DNA of 64,000 nt from Krasilnikovozyma curviuscula (Eukaryota > Basidiomycota > Tremellomycetes > Cystofilobasidiales > Mrakiaceae): positions 1 through 64,000 of the forward strand of contig MVAQ01000106.1 of assembly GCA_014825775.1 (NCBI GenBank), read 5' to 3'. Shown here one piece after another: positions 47,186-59,101 of the stretch; the first letter of the stretch is position 1, and each line of letters starts with the position of its first letter. Both the position numbers and the translations under genes were made by a program. The notes below the pieces were generated by a model. The model was not told the DNA's origin. It saw only the letters and a program-made list of their open reading frames with translations, and did not search any database.

Positions 47186-50000
47186 TTAAACGTGCTCATC
47201 AGAACCTGAGTGGGATGTAGCATGTTCCTTGTGGACCCCCAGATCGGGCTTTGGTTCTCCGTGGTAAACGTCGTGGTGGATGAATGTCTCGTCTTGGGCA
47301 AGCATCTGCTTTCTGTACTTGTTGGAATGAATGATAGATGACTCTCTGTAGAGAAGATCGACCTGTTCAAGGGAAAGGCCCTTGGTTTCACTAAAAGCCA
47401 CAGCAATATGCGTATGCAGCGAATCTGTCAGCCGCAAACTCTTGTAAAGGTGCATTGGTATAAGAGCAGGCTTACGGAATGCAGAAATAGGTGAACAAGA
47501 GACATCCAAGACAAGTACCAGTCCAGATGAAGAAGACTTTGACTCCAAGATTGGCTGCCTTCACAGCGTTTCTGCCTGTGGAGGATGGGTTCTTTTGGAA
47601 GGTGGTATCATGTCAGGGTCTGATTCAAAAGAAATCGCAAATGGCAGACTTACGACAAGAAATGGGGTTGCGTACTGAACAAGAGAAGATATCGGATCAG
47701 CATTTGGCTATAAAGGAAGCGGGGAAAAACTTACACCGATTCCAAAGTTCCATCTGAAAAAAGGGGGTCGTTGATCAGTCGAAATGTGCAAAACAAGCTT
47801 CAGATAACACTCACAACCAGTTAGAGGCAGTAGACATCGACATTGCTTTGGCTCTGATGGCAAGAGGGAAGATTTCGCCTGGGAACAACAAGAGCAATGT
47901 CAACACTGAACTTCATTGCGTAGGATCGATTGATGCTCACCAGTGACAACCCAAGCTATGAAACGGCAAGATGAAAGAGAAATTGTTAGAGTAATGCGCT
48001 GTGTAAGACGTTAATTCAACGTTGAAATGTACCGATAGGTCCCCAGGTGGCAGCAAAGTGAGCTGGTGACGGGGATGAGACAAGCAGCATGAGTATGTGC
48101 AGCGTTCGGCGCGAAGGACAAGATAACTCACCAATATAGATACACACGAATGCAATCAAAACGCGTTGAGCAGGCAAGTTGATCGAACCATCAGCCGACG
48201 CTTGTCCGACGGTGACACCGACGACGGCAACAATCAGTTCACAAACCATCATTCCGGCGGCACCGAACAAAAGCATGTTTCTTCGTCCAACTTTGTCGAT
48301 GAGGAGAATACCTGGGATGGTCATCACAACGTTGACGACATTTGTGATGATGGAGATTATGAACGGGTTGGAGATACCGCTGCGTTTGAAGAATGTGGTA
48401 CCCTGGCGTTGCGAAAAATCGATTGCTTCTAATTAGGGACTCACGGTCAGATATCTTTAGAATGAGTCAGTAGTGCTTACGTAGTAAAAGATGAAATTAA
48501 TTCCTGTCAATTGCTGCCACCCTGCGGCATCCCAATAACAGGTTTAAGTCACAAAAGCTGCGGGAAGGTGGATAGAGATCGACGCACCTTGGAGCAGAAT
48601 ACCAGTCCAAGTCCTCAAGGAGGTTTTGGCGGGTCCTCCCCTAAAGCAATCGAGGTAAGAAGTTCTTCCCAGTTCACGTTCAGCAGCAAGGGCGGCGAGG
48701 ATGTTGGCGCACTCGTTCTCGACTTCGACGGAGTCGGCTGATCGACTGGTCAATCGAGCCATGGCCTTCCTAGCTTGTTCTTCTCGTCCCTTGTAGAGAA
48801 GATAACGTGGAGACTCAGGGAGAAAGAACACTGTTGTTGATGATGGTTGAATTAGGAAGAAAGCTGTGTGAGAAAAACCAAGGAAGATAAAGTTAAGGGA
48901 ACACGCCGGTCGAACTCACTGCCGCCAGCTAAGACGAAAGCCCAAGCAAATTGCTACGTTAAAGCCAAAATGTACATTAATAAGACGTTAAAACATGGCC
49001 TGGGAATATGACAGGTTCTCGCGATGCGACGTCTGACTCACCACAGCGATTGGAACTCTCCAAGCGGAGTGATCTTGTCTGTTCTGTGTAGAGTTGTTGA
49101 CAATACTGGCCAGTAAGAGACCAATCGTGATGGCCCATCTGTTCGAAGGTAAGATCAGATCTTTGCTCTCCCCGCCTCCTCCGACTCCATTCCTCACTTA
49201 CTGGTAGCATGCAACAATTCCCCCTCTGAACGCTTTTGGACTACATTCTGACTATTAAATCGAAATGCAGAACGAAAATAAAATACAAAATAAGCGAGGG
49301 TGAGGACGTAGCTCTGGAAAGAGACTGACTTGGTACATTGGGACCAGACACGAGACAAGACCGACACCGAGACCAGCAATAACACGACCGACAACGAACG
49401 TCGCGAACTTGGTGTCGAGTTGTAGGCCAACACCCAAGCAGAAGACGACACAGGACGCGATGAGGCCGTATTTACGTCCGACCATGTCACCCATGGGGTA
49501 TGCCAAGAGGGCGCCGAAGAAGGTGCCGGCAGACAAGATGGAGACGACAAGAGACGTGTCATTTGTTGTCAAGTAGTAGTTCGGGGTCTGGGTTGGATCG
49601 TAGGTGCCGAAAGTCTTGAGCTGTGTTGTTGACGAGAGTTGGGACAGTGAGCGGAATGAAATCGACTTGGCCGCGTCGAACAACAAGAGATGCACTTACC
49701 CAGTCCTCCATGGCAATGATACCAGAGATAGTTCCAGTGTCGTATCTTGAGAAAAAAAAAGCTGAGGTTAATGAAGGCCAAGCCCCCCCTCCCCCACAAA
49801 AAAAAAAACAATCGACTTACCCAAAGAGAACTCCACCAAAGGCAGCAAAGGCGGCCAGAGCAATGGATGCGACCATCGATCCCGACTCGATACCCTGTAA
49901 AAGAACAAGTGGAGTTAGGACGACAGCTTGGGAGGGAGAGAGAGAAAATCCACGAGATGGTCATATGTACAGTACCGGTACCTGCAGCTCCTCCAGGCAT
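47186..50000 (-). CDS. MFS sugar porter (hexose transporter type)
   Basis: Twelve-helix plasma-membrane sugar transporter. ATG 49998-50000 starts MPGGAAGTGT, then GIESGSMVASIALAAFAAFG (TM1), YDTGTISGIIAMEDW, GDMVGRKYGLIASCVVF and GRVIAGLGVGLVSCLVPMYQ. Family signatures PESPRYLLYKGREEQA, GWQQLTGINFIFYYG, DKVGRRNMLLFGAAG, AHFAATWGPIAWVVTGEIFP and PETKGLSLEQVDLLY are all intact. The C-tail is cytosolic, charged and His-rich near the end (HATSHSGSDEHV). QQLTGINFIFYYG and the GPIAW block are typical of hexose carriers, but the sugar cannot be fixed. Around ten introns, mostly 50-90 bp. Stop 47186-47188. Confidence 0.94.
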
Positions 50001-52551
50001 ATTGATGATGGGTTTCTTGATGAGTTGTTGTAGTGTTGGGTGATAGAGATGATTGCGAAAACAGCAAGTGGGAGATAAAGACAGCTAGAGATGGGGTATC
50101 GAACCTTATATAGTGCGGAGGTTTTCAAAGTAAGGTGACCAGCAGTAGCATGGAGTCCAGAAATTGGCTTTTTTTTTTTTTGGTGATGTGGGGGGCGAGG
50201 TGGACTGACCCCGAGTCACAGGTTGGGGTTGTGCCTGTCGAACAACAAGCAGCGGCTGTGGATCGAACCACAACATGGCGCGCGTGATGCCAATTGCTTC
50301 CCGTTTTTTTGCCCAAGCACTTTTCTTCCCCTCGTCAGAGGCGCCGTCACAACAGATCATCTGTCCCACCCGTTCCTCTTGGAACTCAGACCTCCCAATG
50401 ACATAAGCGGCTCGGTCTAAAATGCTATAAGGTTACTCTGGTGTCCACAAAGCAATTGGGTGAGCGCCTTTGTTTTTTTTTTGGGGAAGGACAGAAATCG
50501 AAAGCGTACCTATCTACTCTGCTTCTGTCTTCTGCATTCCTTGACACCTATTACACCTTCAGAATATACATCCGTCTCCCCCACGCTACAAAAAAGTCAC
50601 GTTTAGATGAAACACGTCTTAAAAGAGGAAGAAATTATTCAAGCGGCGCTAGCAAGACATGCCCAGTTCGAGAACAAGCCTGTCGGCTACAAAGATATCT
50701 TGGTATTGTTGGTGGGGTTGCTGAACAGGCTTGTCAGAGGGGCACCGAGTGGACGAGGAGTATGTGAGGATGGACCGTCAGCGAGAGGTAACGGGCCAAT
50801 GTTTGAGAGAACCGGATGCTCGGAACGAGTGAAAGAAAGGTGGGGCTGTAGAAGGTGCGCTAGGAAGAGGTTCTGCGCAGAGGTGTTGGTCTATCAGGAT
50901 ATCCGTGTAGGATAACAAAGTCATAAATTGGCCGCTGAAGGCAAAGTTCACGAGTAGAGGACACTCACCAGCTTATCAGCCTAAGGTTACTCTTTCATCT
51001 TCGACAGAGATTCAAAGCAAAGTCCAGTAGCCTTCTATAATGCCACAATAGAGCATCATGTTTTCTCTGGTAGGAAGACAGTCAGTATGTGAGGGAGAAG
51101 TAAAAAAAAAAAGGGAGTAGATGAAGGCATAACGCCGACGTACTCCATACAGGTTCGAAGGACGTACTGTTCAACACCACCATGTCGCCTTGAGAGAGCT
51201 CAACTGTACTGTAGCTAGAAGTAAGAAATGAGAGATGGATGTAGACAGAGGGGAAATGAAGCCGGGCGGGGATTCCTTTTCGGAGATCAAAAAGGTCCTT
51301 CAGGACCCGGAGTTTTGTCATTGCGCCGGTCCTCAGTGAAGAAGGACACATCCTAGCCCTGATTCATCAATGAATGGTATGTGGAGTGGGATATTATCTG
51401 GATAAATCACAGGAGTCCTCAGCTTGCGCAGTATGGCCCCTGGGCTCGTGAGGAATGGAGTTCGCGGTTTCTCCGAGTATTACCATCAGTCCTCGTGGGT
51501 GCCGATCATCAACTCGTTCCGTTGTCAAATAAACGGTAAATATAGCTGTGTGGCTCTTTTCTGAAAGCCTAAGCACCAGAGGGGCTGGACACTTGAAGCT
51601 GAGGGAAGAAACGTGAGGGAAATGTTCATCGACGACACCATTGTTTACTTTTTTACTTTTTCGAGACTCAGTCGCCGGGGATGTCTTGTTCTCTGTGCAC
51701 GGTTTACCCTACGTGTCTCTGGCATTAACTCGCCCTCCCAAATATACTCTCAAATTAAGTGGTCTATCAAGTGTTTCTGACAGATCTCGCAGTCTCCACG
51801 AGTTTCACCAGTACGTGTACTATTTCCCATGGTAGCGTCGCTCTATCAATAGCCAACAGATTGTCAGTCATTGCATTAGCCATCGATCGGACAAACTTAG
51901 CATCGCTGTTCCCAGTGACGATGGAAGTTGACTACGAGCGAGTTTATCAAGACACCTCAGTAGGCTCCGTGCATAGTTTGGGTTGTGATCCTCCCACTAT
52001 TCCCACTTCACAGTACATCAATAGATACCTCGAGGACTACCCCAATCCCAACATCACCATTTGGGAAGAGACGAACGGGAGAGTGAAGACTCCCAGCGAA
52101 CAGCCTTACTGGGGCTTGCTAGCTGTAATAAGAGCCTGGAGACTGGAGGTCTAGAGAATTTTCCTTACGAGCAGATGTGGGTCATATATGTGCCGTTTCT
52201 GTTTTGCTATCGCTATGCGATCAGAGTTGATTGGTCTCTGTTTTTGTGGTTTATTTTAAAAACAATAAACATGGCTGAGAGTCGCTAGAGGTCAATTCCC
52301 CCCAAGTTTCTCACTGGCTTTCCATTTATTTCATAAAAATGTATGATTCAAGGATCAGAGAGCTTTCAGGATCAACGATGGATTGTAATTCCTGGTGGCG
52401 AGCGTCAGAGTAAAGTCATCACGAGGTCAGGGCGCCACGACTATTTAATGCTCGATGGGTTCCTCCCTTGCATCATCCTCACCAACATCGATCTCAATCC
52501 AATCCAATCCAACCAAACCTACATTCATATCCAAATCTCAACACATCAATC
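50001..52551. other. 2.5-kb gene-poor region
   Basis: No gene recognised. Pieces worth noting are T/A tracts near 49797-49808, 50170-50181 and 50471-50480, and a plus-strand ATG frame 50607-50915 (MKHVLKEEEIIQAALARHAQ, 102 codons). A minus-strand open stretch at 51394-51700 has no early ATG (LRLSEKSHTAIFTVYLTTER). A minus frame at 51082-51351 and a plus frame from ATG 51921 (MEVDYERVYQDTSVGSVHSL, 77 codons) complete the list. Any could be an exon of a small gene or a noncoding transcript. None matches a family I know. Confidence 0.4.
50607..50915 (+). CDS. Doubtful small hypothetical protein
   Basis: A 102-codon frame from an ATG at 50607. The first 50 residues (MKHVLKEEEIIQAALARHAQ, FENKPVGYKDILVLLVGLL) look helical and protein-like. 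The remainder is Arg/Cys/Gly-rich and looks less so, so an unrecognised intron or a chance frame is likely. No relatives are recognised. Confidence 0.2.
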   Translation: MKHVLKEEEIIQAALARHAQFENKPVGYKDILVLLVGLLNRLVRGAPSGRGVCEDGPSARGNGPMFERTGCSERVKERWGCRRCARKRFCAEVLVYQDIRVG

Positions 52552-53171
52552 ATGGCTGTCGAACATATGATTCCAAACGTGAGTTGTGTCCCTGTTGATC
52601 CCATCTCTACACACACCTTCCGCGATCTGACTTTCCTCCCCACCTGAACCTGCTTTCTCGTCAAATCAGGCTGGTCCATCTAGTCCATACAGACCCCGAT
52701 CTAACGCTCCTCGTGCAGTTCTTGCCGGTATCGTCATGGGTGTAGTAGGCATCGCAGCTTACAAGCTCAGTCAGAAAGGGATGCACGAGAGTGACCCAGC
52801 GAGATCTTTGATGGGTCGACAAGAGCTTGTTAACCCATGGGACAATGCTTCTAGTAAGTTCAAGAGTCTCATTTATTTGTCGTCCTACTTAAGAATTATT
52901 AAGCTGACGTCGTTCGCACAATTTGTTCCCATATTATCAGAGCACGGTCTCAATGGTGAAGTTGGACAGTTTAAGTATAGGTACAAGACCAGAGAAGGAC
53001 ACATGGAAGATTCACCGCCTCCAATGAATACAGCGACATATCATGTGCGTCTGATGCTTCGTAAACTCAATTGCCCCACGCAATACTATCAGCTGACAAT
53101 TTTGTCCCTACATTTCTTCCTAGGTCAAAGGATCCAAAGCAGCTGAGGCCGCTAAACAATTTCAGCTCTGA
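52552..53171 (+). CDS. Small single-pass membrane protein, uncharacterised
   Basis: Not assigned to a family. Exons begin at ATG 52552 (MAVEHMIPN) and splice over GTGAGT to AGPSSPYRPRSNAPRAVLA. A TM segment (VLAGIVMGVVGIAAYKLS) follows, then GMHESDPARSLMGRQELVNP. A second intron leads to GLNGEVGQFKYRYKTREGHM, a third to VKGSKAAEAAKQFQL. The stop is at 53169-53171. The product is about 117 residues. The topology (short tail, one TM near residue 35, charged C-terminal part) resembles small mitochondrial or ER membrane proteins. Location is a guess. Four exons with consistent phase make a real gene likely. Confidence 0.72.
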
Positions 53172-53530
53172 TGCCTATGATCCCCTCTGCTACTGTCCTC
53201 TGTGAAAGCGATTAGCGGAAGAAAGCAGCTATAGGTTTTACATTCCCACTTCATCTCATTGTACTCCTTTAACACATGTTTCGATCACATTCTTGTATTA
53301 GTTACCCAGTAAATATGTAACATGAAACTTTTATTGTCCAAGCCGTATTTAGCAAGAGCAAGAAAGCTCTTAAAGTGATGCGACCTAGAGGCGATCGCGG
53401 CAGAGCACACCAGTCGTAAGTCAGCAATAAAGTACATATAGTGTGGTACGCCTGCGATGCTTAGTATTCGTAAAGCTACGGTAAATGTCCTGAGTCAATG
53501 TCCAATTGTGAGTAAACAACGCAAATCTGC

Positions 53531-56145
53531 TCAAGCCCAAAGCGTCAAAGCACCACCAATCACCATGCCCAACAAAAGAGTCCAAATGGGCACCATCCCA
53601 AATCTTGATCCTGCCGCATTGAACGGAACAAAAGTGGGACCAGTTGAGCTAGCAGCAGCAGCCGATGTCGACGTCGTTCCGGTTCCTCCAGCAGACGAGA
53701 GATTTTGACCATTGGGACCGATCGCTCTGCTTACGTCGTTGAATGAGCAGTCGGAGCCTGTACAGAGGCATTGTCCTTTAATCGGATCCCACCAGTAGGT
53801 GGAACAGTTTGAAGGTACTGCAAATTCAATAGTCAATCAAGAATGAATAGAGAAGACCGCAGGTGGATGGAGGAAACACTCACATCTGTATCGAAGTGGC
53901 GCTCCTTTAACAGAGCTTTGCTGTGGATTAGGAACATCTGTTGTTGGCGGTGTGGTAGGACAACCATAGCAGGTGTAGAATGGGAAGTCGCTAAAGAAAC
54001 ATTCTTCTAAGAGACCTGTATTCCCAAAATGAAAACTTAACAATACTGATCGGAAGTAGAAACAAAAGCCACAGACCATTTTCTTGTGGGATCATTCCGT
54101 TACAGATTTGTGTGTTATTCGGAAGGTTGGGAACTTGACACTTAAGAGCATCGCTCGCGCCCAAGTTTGAGATCGGGACTGGATCCTTCATCCATTCAAG
54201 CAGCTGTTTGTTTGAGACGATCCAAACATCAGATATATTTTGAGCCCAGTCCATAAACTCGTTTAACATATTGATTTGTGCGATGGGATCGGTGACGCCT
54301 GCGACGACAAGACCCCAAGTGGTATCAGCTGTGTGAAGGCGGCGAGGAGCTACTCAGAGCGGACTCACCTGGATAACCAGTTGCGAGATGAATTGGATGA
54401 GTGTAGACTCCAAAAGGCTAAGTAGTAAGAAAATGCAAAGAGTGAGGAAAGAGAGAGAGAGAGAGCACGGGTGCACAAGCACAAGCTTTCGATTGATCAC
54501 TCTTACCTGTCGGTTACCGCTGTATAGGACGTTAAATATCGTTGAGCAAATCATAATCAAGTTCTTTGAGAGAGAGAAACGCTCAAATGATTGAGAGGAT
54601 TGCTCACTTGTAATGAGTCATGAAAGTCTCCTTCATAAACGCCAGAACAACATCAGGAGAATCATCCAACCATGGATCCATTAAGTGAATATCATTAGGC
54701 CCCCCGGTTCCAAACGTTGCATAGAGCGGGAACTCCCACAGCTGCATCAGAGAAAGAAAGAACGAGATATGAGATATAGTGCTTCGCAGAGAGTATTTTG
54801 AGTACACACTCCGGGAATTTTGGGAAGACCAGAGCAGATGCCTTCGAAAGAGAGACAGTCGTTTGCGAGTCCATAATCGAGTGTGTAAGGCCAGTAAGCA
54901 TCCGTTCCTGTTTGATTGGCGGGAATGGAGGAGGATGCTGAAGAATCGTAGGTAAATCCAGAAGTTTGGAGGTTCTGCAGCAGCTCACTGGAGGAAAAGA
55001 TGAAGCGATTTGAAGCGAAACAGAACGTTAGACCTACACACAGTAGATAATGAGGTTGATGAACTTACGGCGTGTAGTTGAGATACGGAGCCCTGAATCC
55101 TATAATTTCCGAAAGAGGGATACCAGCAAGAGTATTTTGAGCGATGAGGTTGCCGTTGATTTCTGCAGCGCTTGGCACCTCCGGATGTGTCATGCTGTGA
55201 TCCGCAATCTCGTTTCCTTTCACAAACCACTCCTGTATTTTACCAGAAGGTAGAAAGATCAGACAGAGGAGATTCCTCCCAAAACTTTGACTTCAACAGC
55301 GATGGGAACAACAACAACACGCACGGTGATCGCAGAGTAGTTGGTGTAACTTAAGCTCACGTAGTACGTCATTTTTGGAGAACAACCATTTGGATTAACT
55401 CTATGAGCTAAGATAGAATCGACTGCCTTTGTCGTATAGCTTTGAACAGCGTCGTCACTGACAAGCGCAAAGATAACAACAGTGAGACAAAGTGTCAGTC
55501 CTCGCAGATAAAATTACAACAGTATTACTGATGGATACGCACGCTGTGAATACCAAAAACATAGGAGTTTCCGAGGGTGAAAGACCACCTGGAGGCGATG
55601 TTGATGCCTGGTGTTTCAAAACCGACGATCTCATTAGTAACCGAGGGTCAGTCACGGCAGGGAAAAATTTGAGCCCGAACTCACACAGCGACAGTTGGGC
55701 ATCTGGCATGTATCTGGACAGCTATAGTTTGCAGCAGTAGAGGAGGACTGGACAACGGAAGAGCAACAGCAAGATCAAATGCGATTCTTCCAGCGAGCTA
55801 CACTCCTGCGCCGGGAGTGTACAGACTCACAGTGACACCGGTGAGAGAACCATCTTGTCTTCGACTTAGTGAGTTTTCAGATTTAGACTGAAGCAAGGAG
55901 TGAAGTGAAATTTGGGATTTGGTTAACGGTTCCGTCTTCGTCCTTTTGTGTTGTCCCCTTCCCTTTCATCCTCGAAGAAAGAATCCACTCACACCGCATC
56001 GTTTTGCTATCCCTTTACCTTCCTCTCTGATTCCAAACTGGTGAGACTTGAGCTCCCAATCGCTGCAAGCTTCGGTGACTCCTGCGGTGAGCAGGATCAG
56101 AAAGGAGGGGGCCAAAGCACTGATGGTTCTAAGCGAGAGCTTCAT
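53531..56145 (-). CDS. Polysaccharide (chitin) deacetylase family protein, GPI-type tail
   Basis: NodB-fold carbohydrate esterase, probably acting on chitin in the cell wall. ATG 56143-56145 gives a signal peptide (MKLSLRTISALAPSFLILLT). A Cys motif NYSCPDTCQMPNCRC comes next. The catalytic region shows PGGLSPSETPMFLVFTADDA (TADD in place of the usual TFDD), EWFVKGNEIADHSMTHPEVP (metal-binding His pair), IPLSEIIGFRAPYLNYTP, SGFTYDSSASSSIPANQTGT and PYTLDYGLANDC. FGVYTHPIHLATGYPG lies further on. A Cys-rich segment and a Ser/Ala linker precede a hydrophobic end (VPIWTLLLGMVIGGALTLWA) typical of GPI addition. This subfamily, with TADDA and CPD motifs, is known from Cryptococcus-like yeasts. At least ten introns. 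The junction around 55900 is uncertain. Confidence 0.88.
54451..54465. repeat. GA/CT microsatellite in an intron
   Basis: (GA)n run that on the sense strand forms the CT-rich polypyrimidine tract of a deacetylase intron, upstream of a TACTACTTAG acceptor region. Confidence 0.8.
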
Positions 56146-56620
56146 CTAGCCAGTACAGCTGAACACTGATTCTGAAAGCGAAAAGAAGGTGGTTGGTTTG
56201 AGGGAAAGGTGGCCAGCAGCGCATATTTTCAGGTTGCAACATGGTTCAGACAGCGCAAGCACAGGAAAAAGATGGGTGACGAGACTCACCCCGCGGCACC
56301 TTCTGTTTATCTGTCTCCTGCTGGCCCGAGTTCCTAGCCAGGTAGCTCGACCGACGTATACGGCGAGTAGAATAGAGTAACTGATTAGAAAAGTGTAATA
56401 AAGATAGGGCTGTGGTTAGAGGTCAGCTCGAGAAGAGAAGCGCTCAAGGTCCAAGACACCCCCTGTTGTGAAATCCGGCTTGGTCGCTGTACAGGGGCAG
56501 ACCGGTCTCGAATGGAAGATCTCTTCACTGCGCCTCACCAACTATCACTGTGAAACACCAGAAGCAACTTTGTAGGATAACTGTATAAAATATTGCGATA
56601 CATAGGGTTGTCGAATGACT
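56146..56620. other. Intergenic between NPA3 and the deacetylase gene
   Basis: 475 bp containing the deacetylase promoter and the NPA3 3' end. A 63-codon plus frame (56189-56380) has no recognisable product. Confidence 0.5.
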
Positions 56621-58373
56621 CTATTGCGGCCGCGGCCAGCTCATTCCTTCCAAAGCATCACCGCCCATCTTCGTGATATCCATACTCCGAGGACCAGGAC
56701 CAGGACCAGCCTCTTCACCTTCAGATTGAGAAGAAATGGTTTACAAGTTCCAAATGTGTTAGGAAAAAAGTTGTGGTATGACATGTCTTGGCTAACTTAC
56801 TTCGATCGATGATTCCATCTCCTTCATCAGAATCGTCCCCCCACATGCTCTCTTCACTCTCTTCCCCCTCCTCCTCGTCCGGATTCCATTTCTCATCCGA
56901 ATAGCCTCTTCTGATGATTCCATCGTCGTCGTCACCAGGTAATCGAACACCACCTCGCTTCTTGGCGAAATCACTCGACGAGCCGGCTGCTGGCTGTTGG
57001 ACATTCATGTCCTTCATGAGTTTTGCAAGTTGTTCTTGTTTGTGAGCTTCCTTCTGTGCTGCACGTTGCTGCGAAAGTTTCTCAAGCTCGGGGAGGTAGT
57101 CACTGGAGGCGCGGAGGCAAGAGTAAATGGGGTCAAGTGGCTTTCTTGAGATTGAGCACAAAAAGAATCGGAATGGGGAGGTCACTCACGTTTCGTATTC
57201 CTTGCGGGCTCCATCGACTGCCTCAAAGAACTCTTTCATTCCTGCACCTGTCATTGCAGAGACACCAACGGCCTGTGTGAACATCACCTCCATGTCAGTA
57301 ACCAGTAACAGAACCAATGTATGCTGACTCACATTCAGATTTTTATAGAACTCATCCAACACCAAGCTCATTGAGTTCATCAATCCCAACATGTACCCGG
57401 GCTCGCCATCTCTACCTTCCCTCTCCCTTTTACTCAACGCGTCCTGGAAAGCCTCAAAATCACTCATCCATTCCTTCGCAAATTCACAATCCTGAACGTC
57501 GCTCTTGTTAAAGACCAGGATGAAGGGCAGTTTCGTCTTGTAGAGGATGGAGCAGGCGTAAAGCATGTTGGACATGAATGTTTGAGGTGAGGTCGTTCGT
57601 GGTGTATCTATTATGTAGGCGACGCAGGTTGGGAACGTTGATGCGAGGGTATCGGTGATGATGGAACCTGATGCTGACCAGGTGAAGATTTCAATTTGAC
57701 CAGGGGTGTCGATGAGAACGTATCTGAGAGCAAACGGAGACGACAAGACAGGTCAATAATAGTTGACATTACGCTGACAAAATGGAGTTTCAAACTTACT
57801 CGACTTCCTCTGATCTCTTTTCTACAAGATCAAGAACCTGGTCGAATTTGGTGGTAAACAAGTTGAGGGCCGTCAAGATTCCACCGTTTGGACCCAAATT
57901 GTACCTAAAGGAGCACCAGAACAAGTATTCAACATTTAGCAAAGACACTTCCTTCATTTTCTTAAAGGAGATAATTACTCACTGTTTCATGACTTCCTTG
58001 TAGTCAACTGTATCTCTGATGTCGATATTTGCGGTGAACGGCATGTGAGTAACAGCAGGATCCAGATTGAGCACGTAAGGTGGTGTCTTCTTGGAGTGGA
58101 GATATGAATTGAATCGTTGCATCAAAGTCGTCTTGCCAGAGCCTGCCATACCTGTGAAAGCGGAGGCCAAGGAAATGGCCAATGTCAGCAAAGTTGGTCA
58201 TGCACAGAGGAATTTTTAGGTAGATGAAAGGACGAACCGATACAAAGAATAACGACAGGCTTCTTTTTGGAAGAAGACGCTGAGGCATCTGGTGCTGCTG
58301 TCGAGGATGGATTGGCTGCTGGGACAGGAGCTGAAGTTGGGTCGGCGGACGGGGAAGAGGAAGAGGATGCCAT
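56621..58373 (-). CDS. NPA3: GPN-loop GTPase 1 (RNA polymerase II assembly/import)
   Basis: Small GTPase needed with its GPN paralogues for assembly and nuclear import of RNA polymerase II. ATG 58371-58373 starts a Ser/Ala/Pro-rich leader ([20 protein letters not shown]). Then come [20 protein letters not shown] (P-loop), [20 protein letters not shown], the defining GPN motif in [36 protein letters not shown] (switch II) and [18 protein letters not shown] (NKxD). [19 protein letters not shown] is next. The C-terminal half is charged and coiled. It ends in an acidic segment, a Gly-Pro repeat and GMSWPRPQ (stop at 56621-56623), the conserved Npa3 tail. That tail requires splicing out a GTAAGT intron near 56735-56810. 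Confidence 0.95.
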
Positions 58374-58415
58374 GATTGGGGAAATGGTCAAGGTTCAAGC
58401 TGCTTTTGCTACCGC

Positions 58416-59008
58416 TCAATAACTGAATATGCGAGCTATCTTCTGCTGTGGTTCGAGAAAGGCTTCAGACGGTAGATTACTGATTACTGAGGAAATCAAT
58501 GCTTTAAATCCAAAATTTCTGCTGAGGCTGCTGGTATCAATCACTGCAATGATTTGTCCTGGTAGCGTCTCCTGCGGAATCCTGATTTGGGCCTGCTGTT
58601 TCCTCGAAGATATTGCTACTTGCTCCAGAAAAGGTGGAGTTGTGGTTCTGGGGACGAAAATAAGAGCGCTGCTTAGAGAGTTGTTGGAGGCGCCGCCAAT
58701 TCTTCGCAAGGAGAAATGTCAGCAGCTTTCAAGCACTAGTAGCTATACAAAAAAACTGTAGCTCGGCGAGCAACTTCATAGCGATAGAGTAATGGCTGGG
58801 ACGAAGCGAATGTCTCTTCGCATCGTTCACAGCATCTTTCAAATCGAGTGGTGTGAGATCCAAACTAGCGGCCTGATTACATCAGTTTCCTGCGATAGAT
58901 CATATGGAGAGAAGCTCATCTACTAATTTCTTGCGGAGAAATAAGCTCGATTTTGGAAAGGTCGTCGTCGACAATTAGTCGAGCGTCAACCTCTGCTGCG
59001 AACGACAT
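58416..59008 (-). CDS. Small orphan protein, splicing partly unresolved
   Basis: Not recognised. Reading from ATG 59006-59008 gives MSFAAEVDARLIVDDDLSKI then ELISPQEI, which looks strongly coding. A GTAGAT donor near 58925 and an ATCAG acceptor near 58873 would remove about 51 bp. The next exon reads AASLDLTPLDLKDAVNDAKR then SLRPSHYSIAMKLLAEL. It joins, over a weak GTTTTT donor with a GCTGAC branch, to the last exon (IGGASNNSLSSALIFVPRTT and onward to PSEAFLEPQQKIARIFSY; stop about 58416). The first junction is out of phase by one base, so one boundary is wrong, an exon is missed, or the sequence has an error. The start lies 93 bp from the divergent gene at 59102. Confidence 0.45.
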
Positions 59009-59101
59009 TCCACACGAACTTCTCAAAGGTCAGACGGGATACGACACTGTGAAGATATATTGCAATTGGGGTGAACGACGGGTATATAGGGTGGTTTCAA
59101 G

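Noticed and set aside
50240..50330. tRNA-like B-box (GGTTCGATCC on the minus strand)
   Set aside because: The T-arm does not pair with a seven-base loop and no acceptor or D-arm could be found.
51394..51700. Minus-strand 100-codon open stretch (LRLSEKSHTAIFTVYLTTER)
   Set aside because: No early ATG and no upstream or downstream exon could be joined. Left as an observation only.
58429..58761. Plus-strand 110-codon frame beside NPA3
   Set aside because: The opposite strand reads more like protein (IPQETLPGQIIAVIDTSSLS) and continues through splicing, so the plus frame is taken as its shadow.
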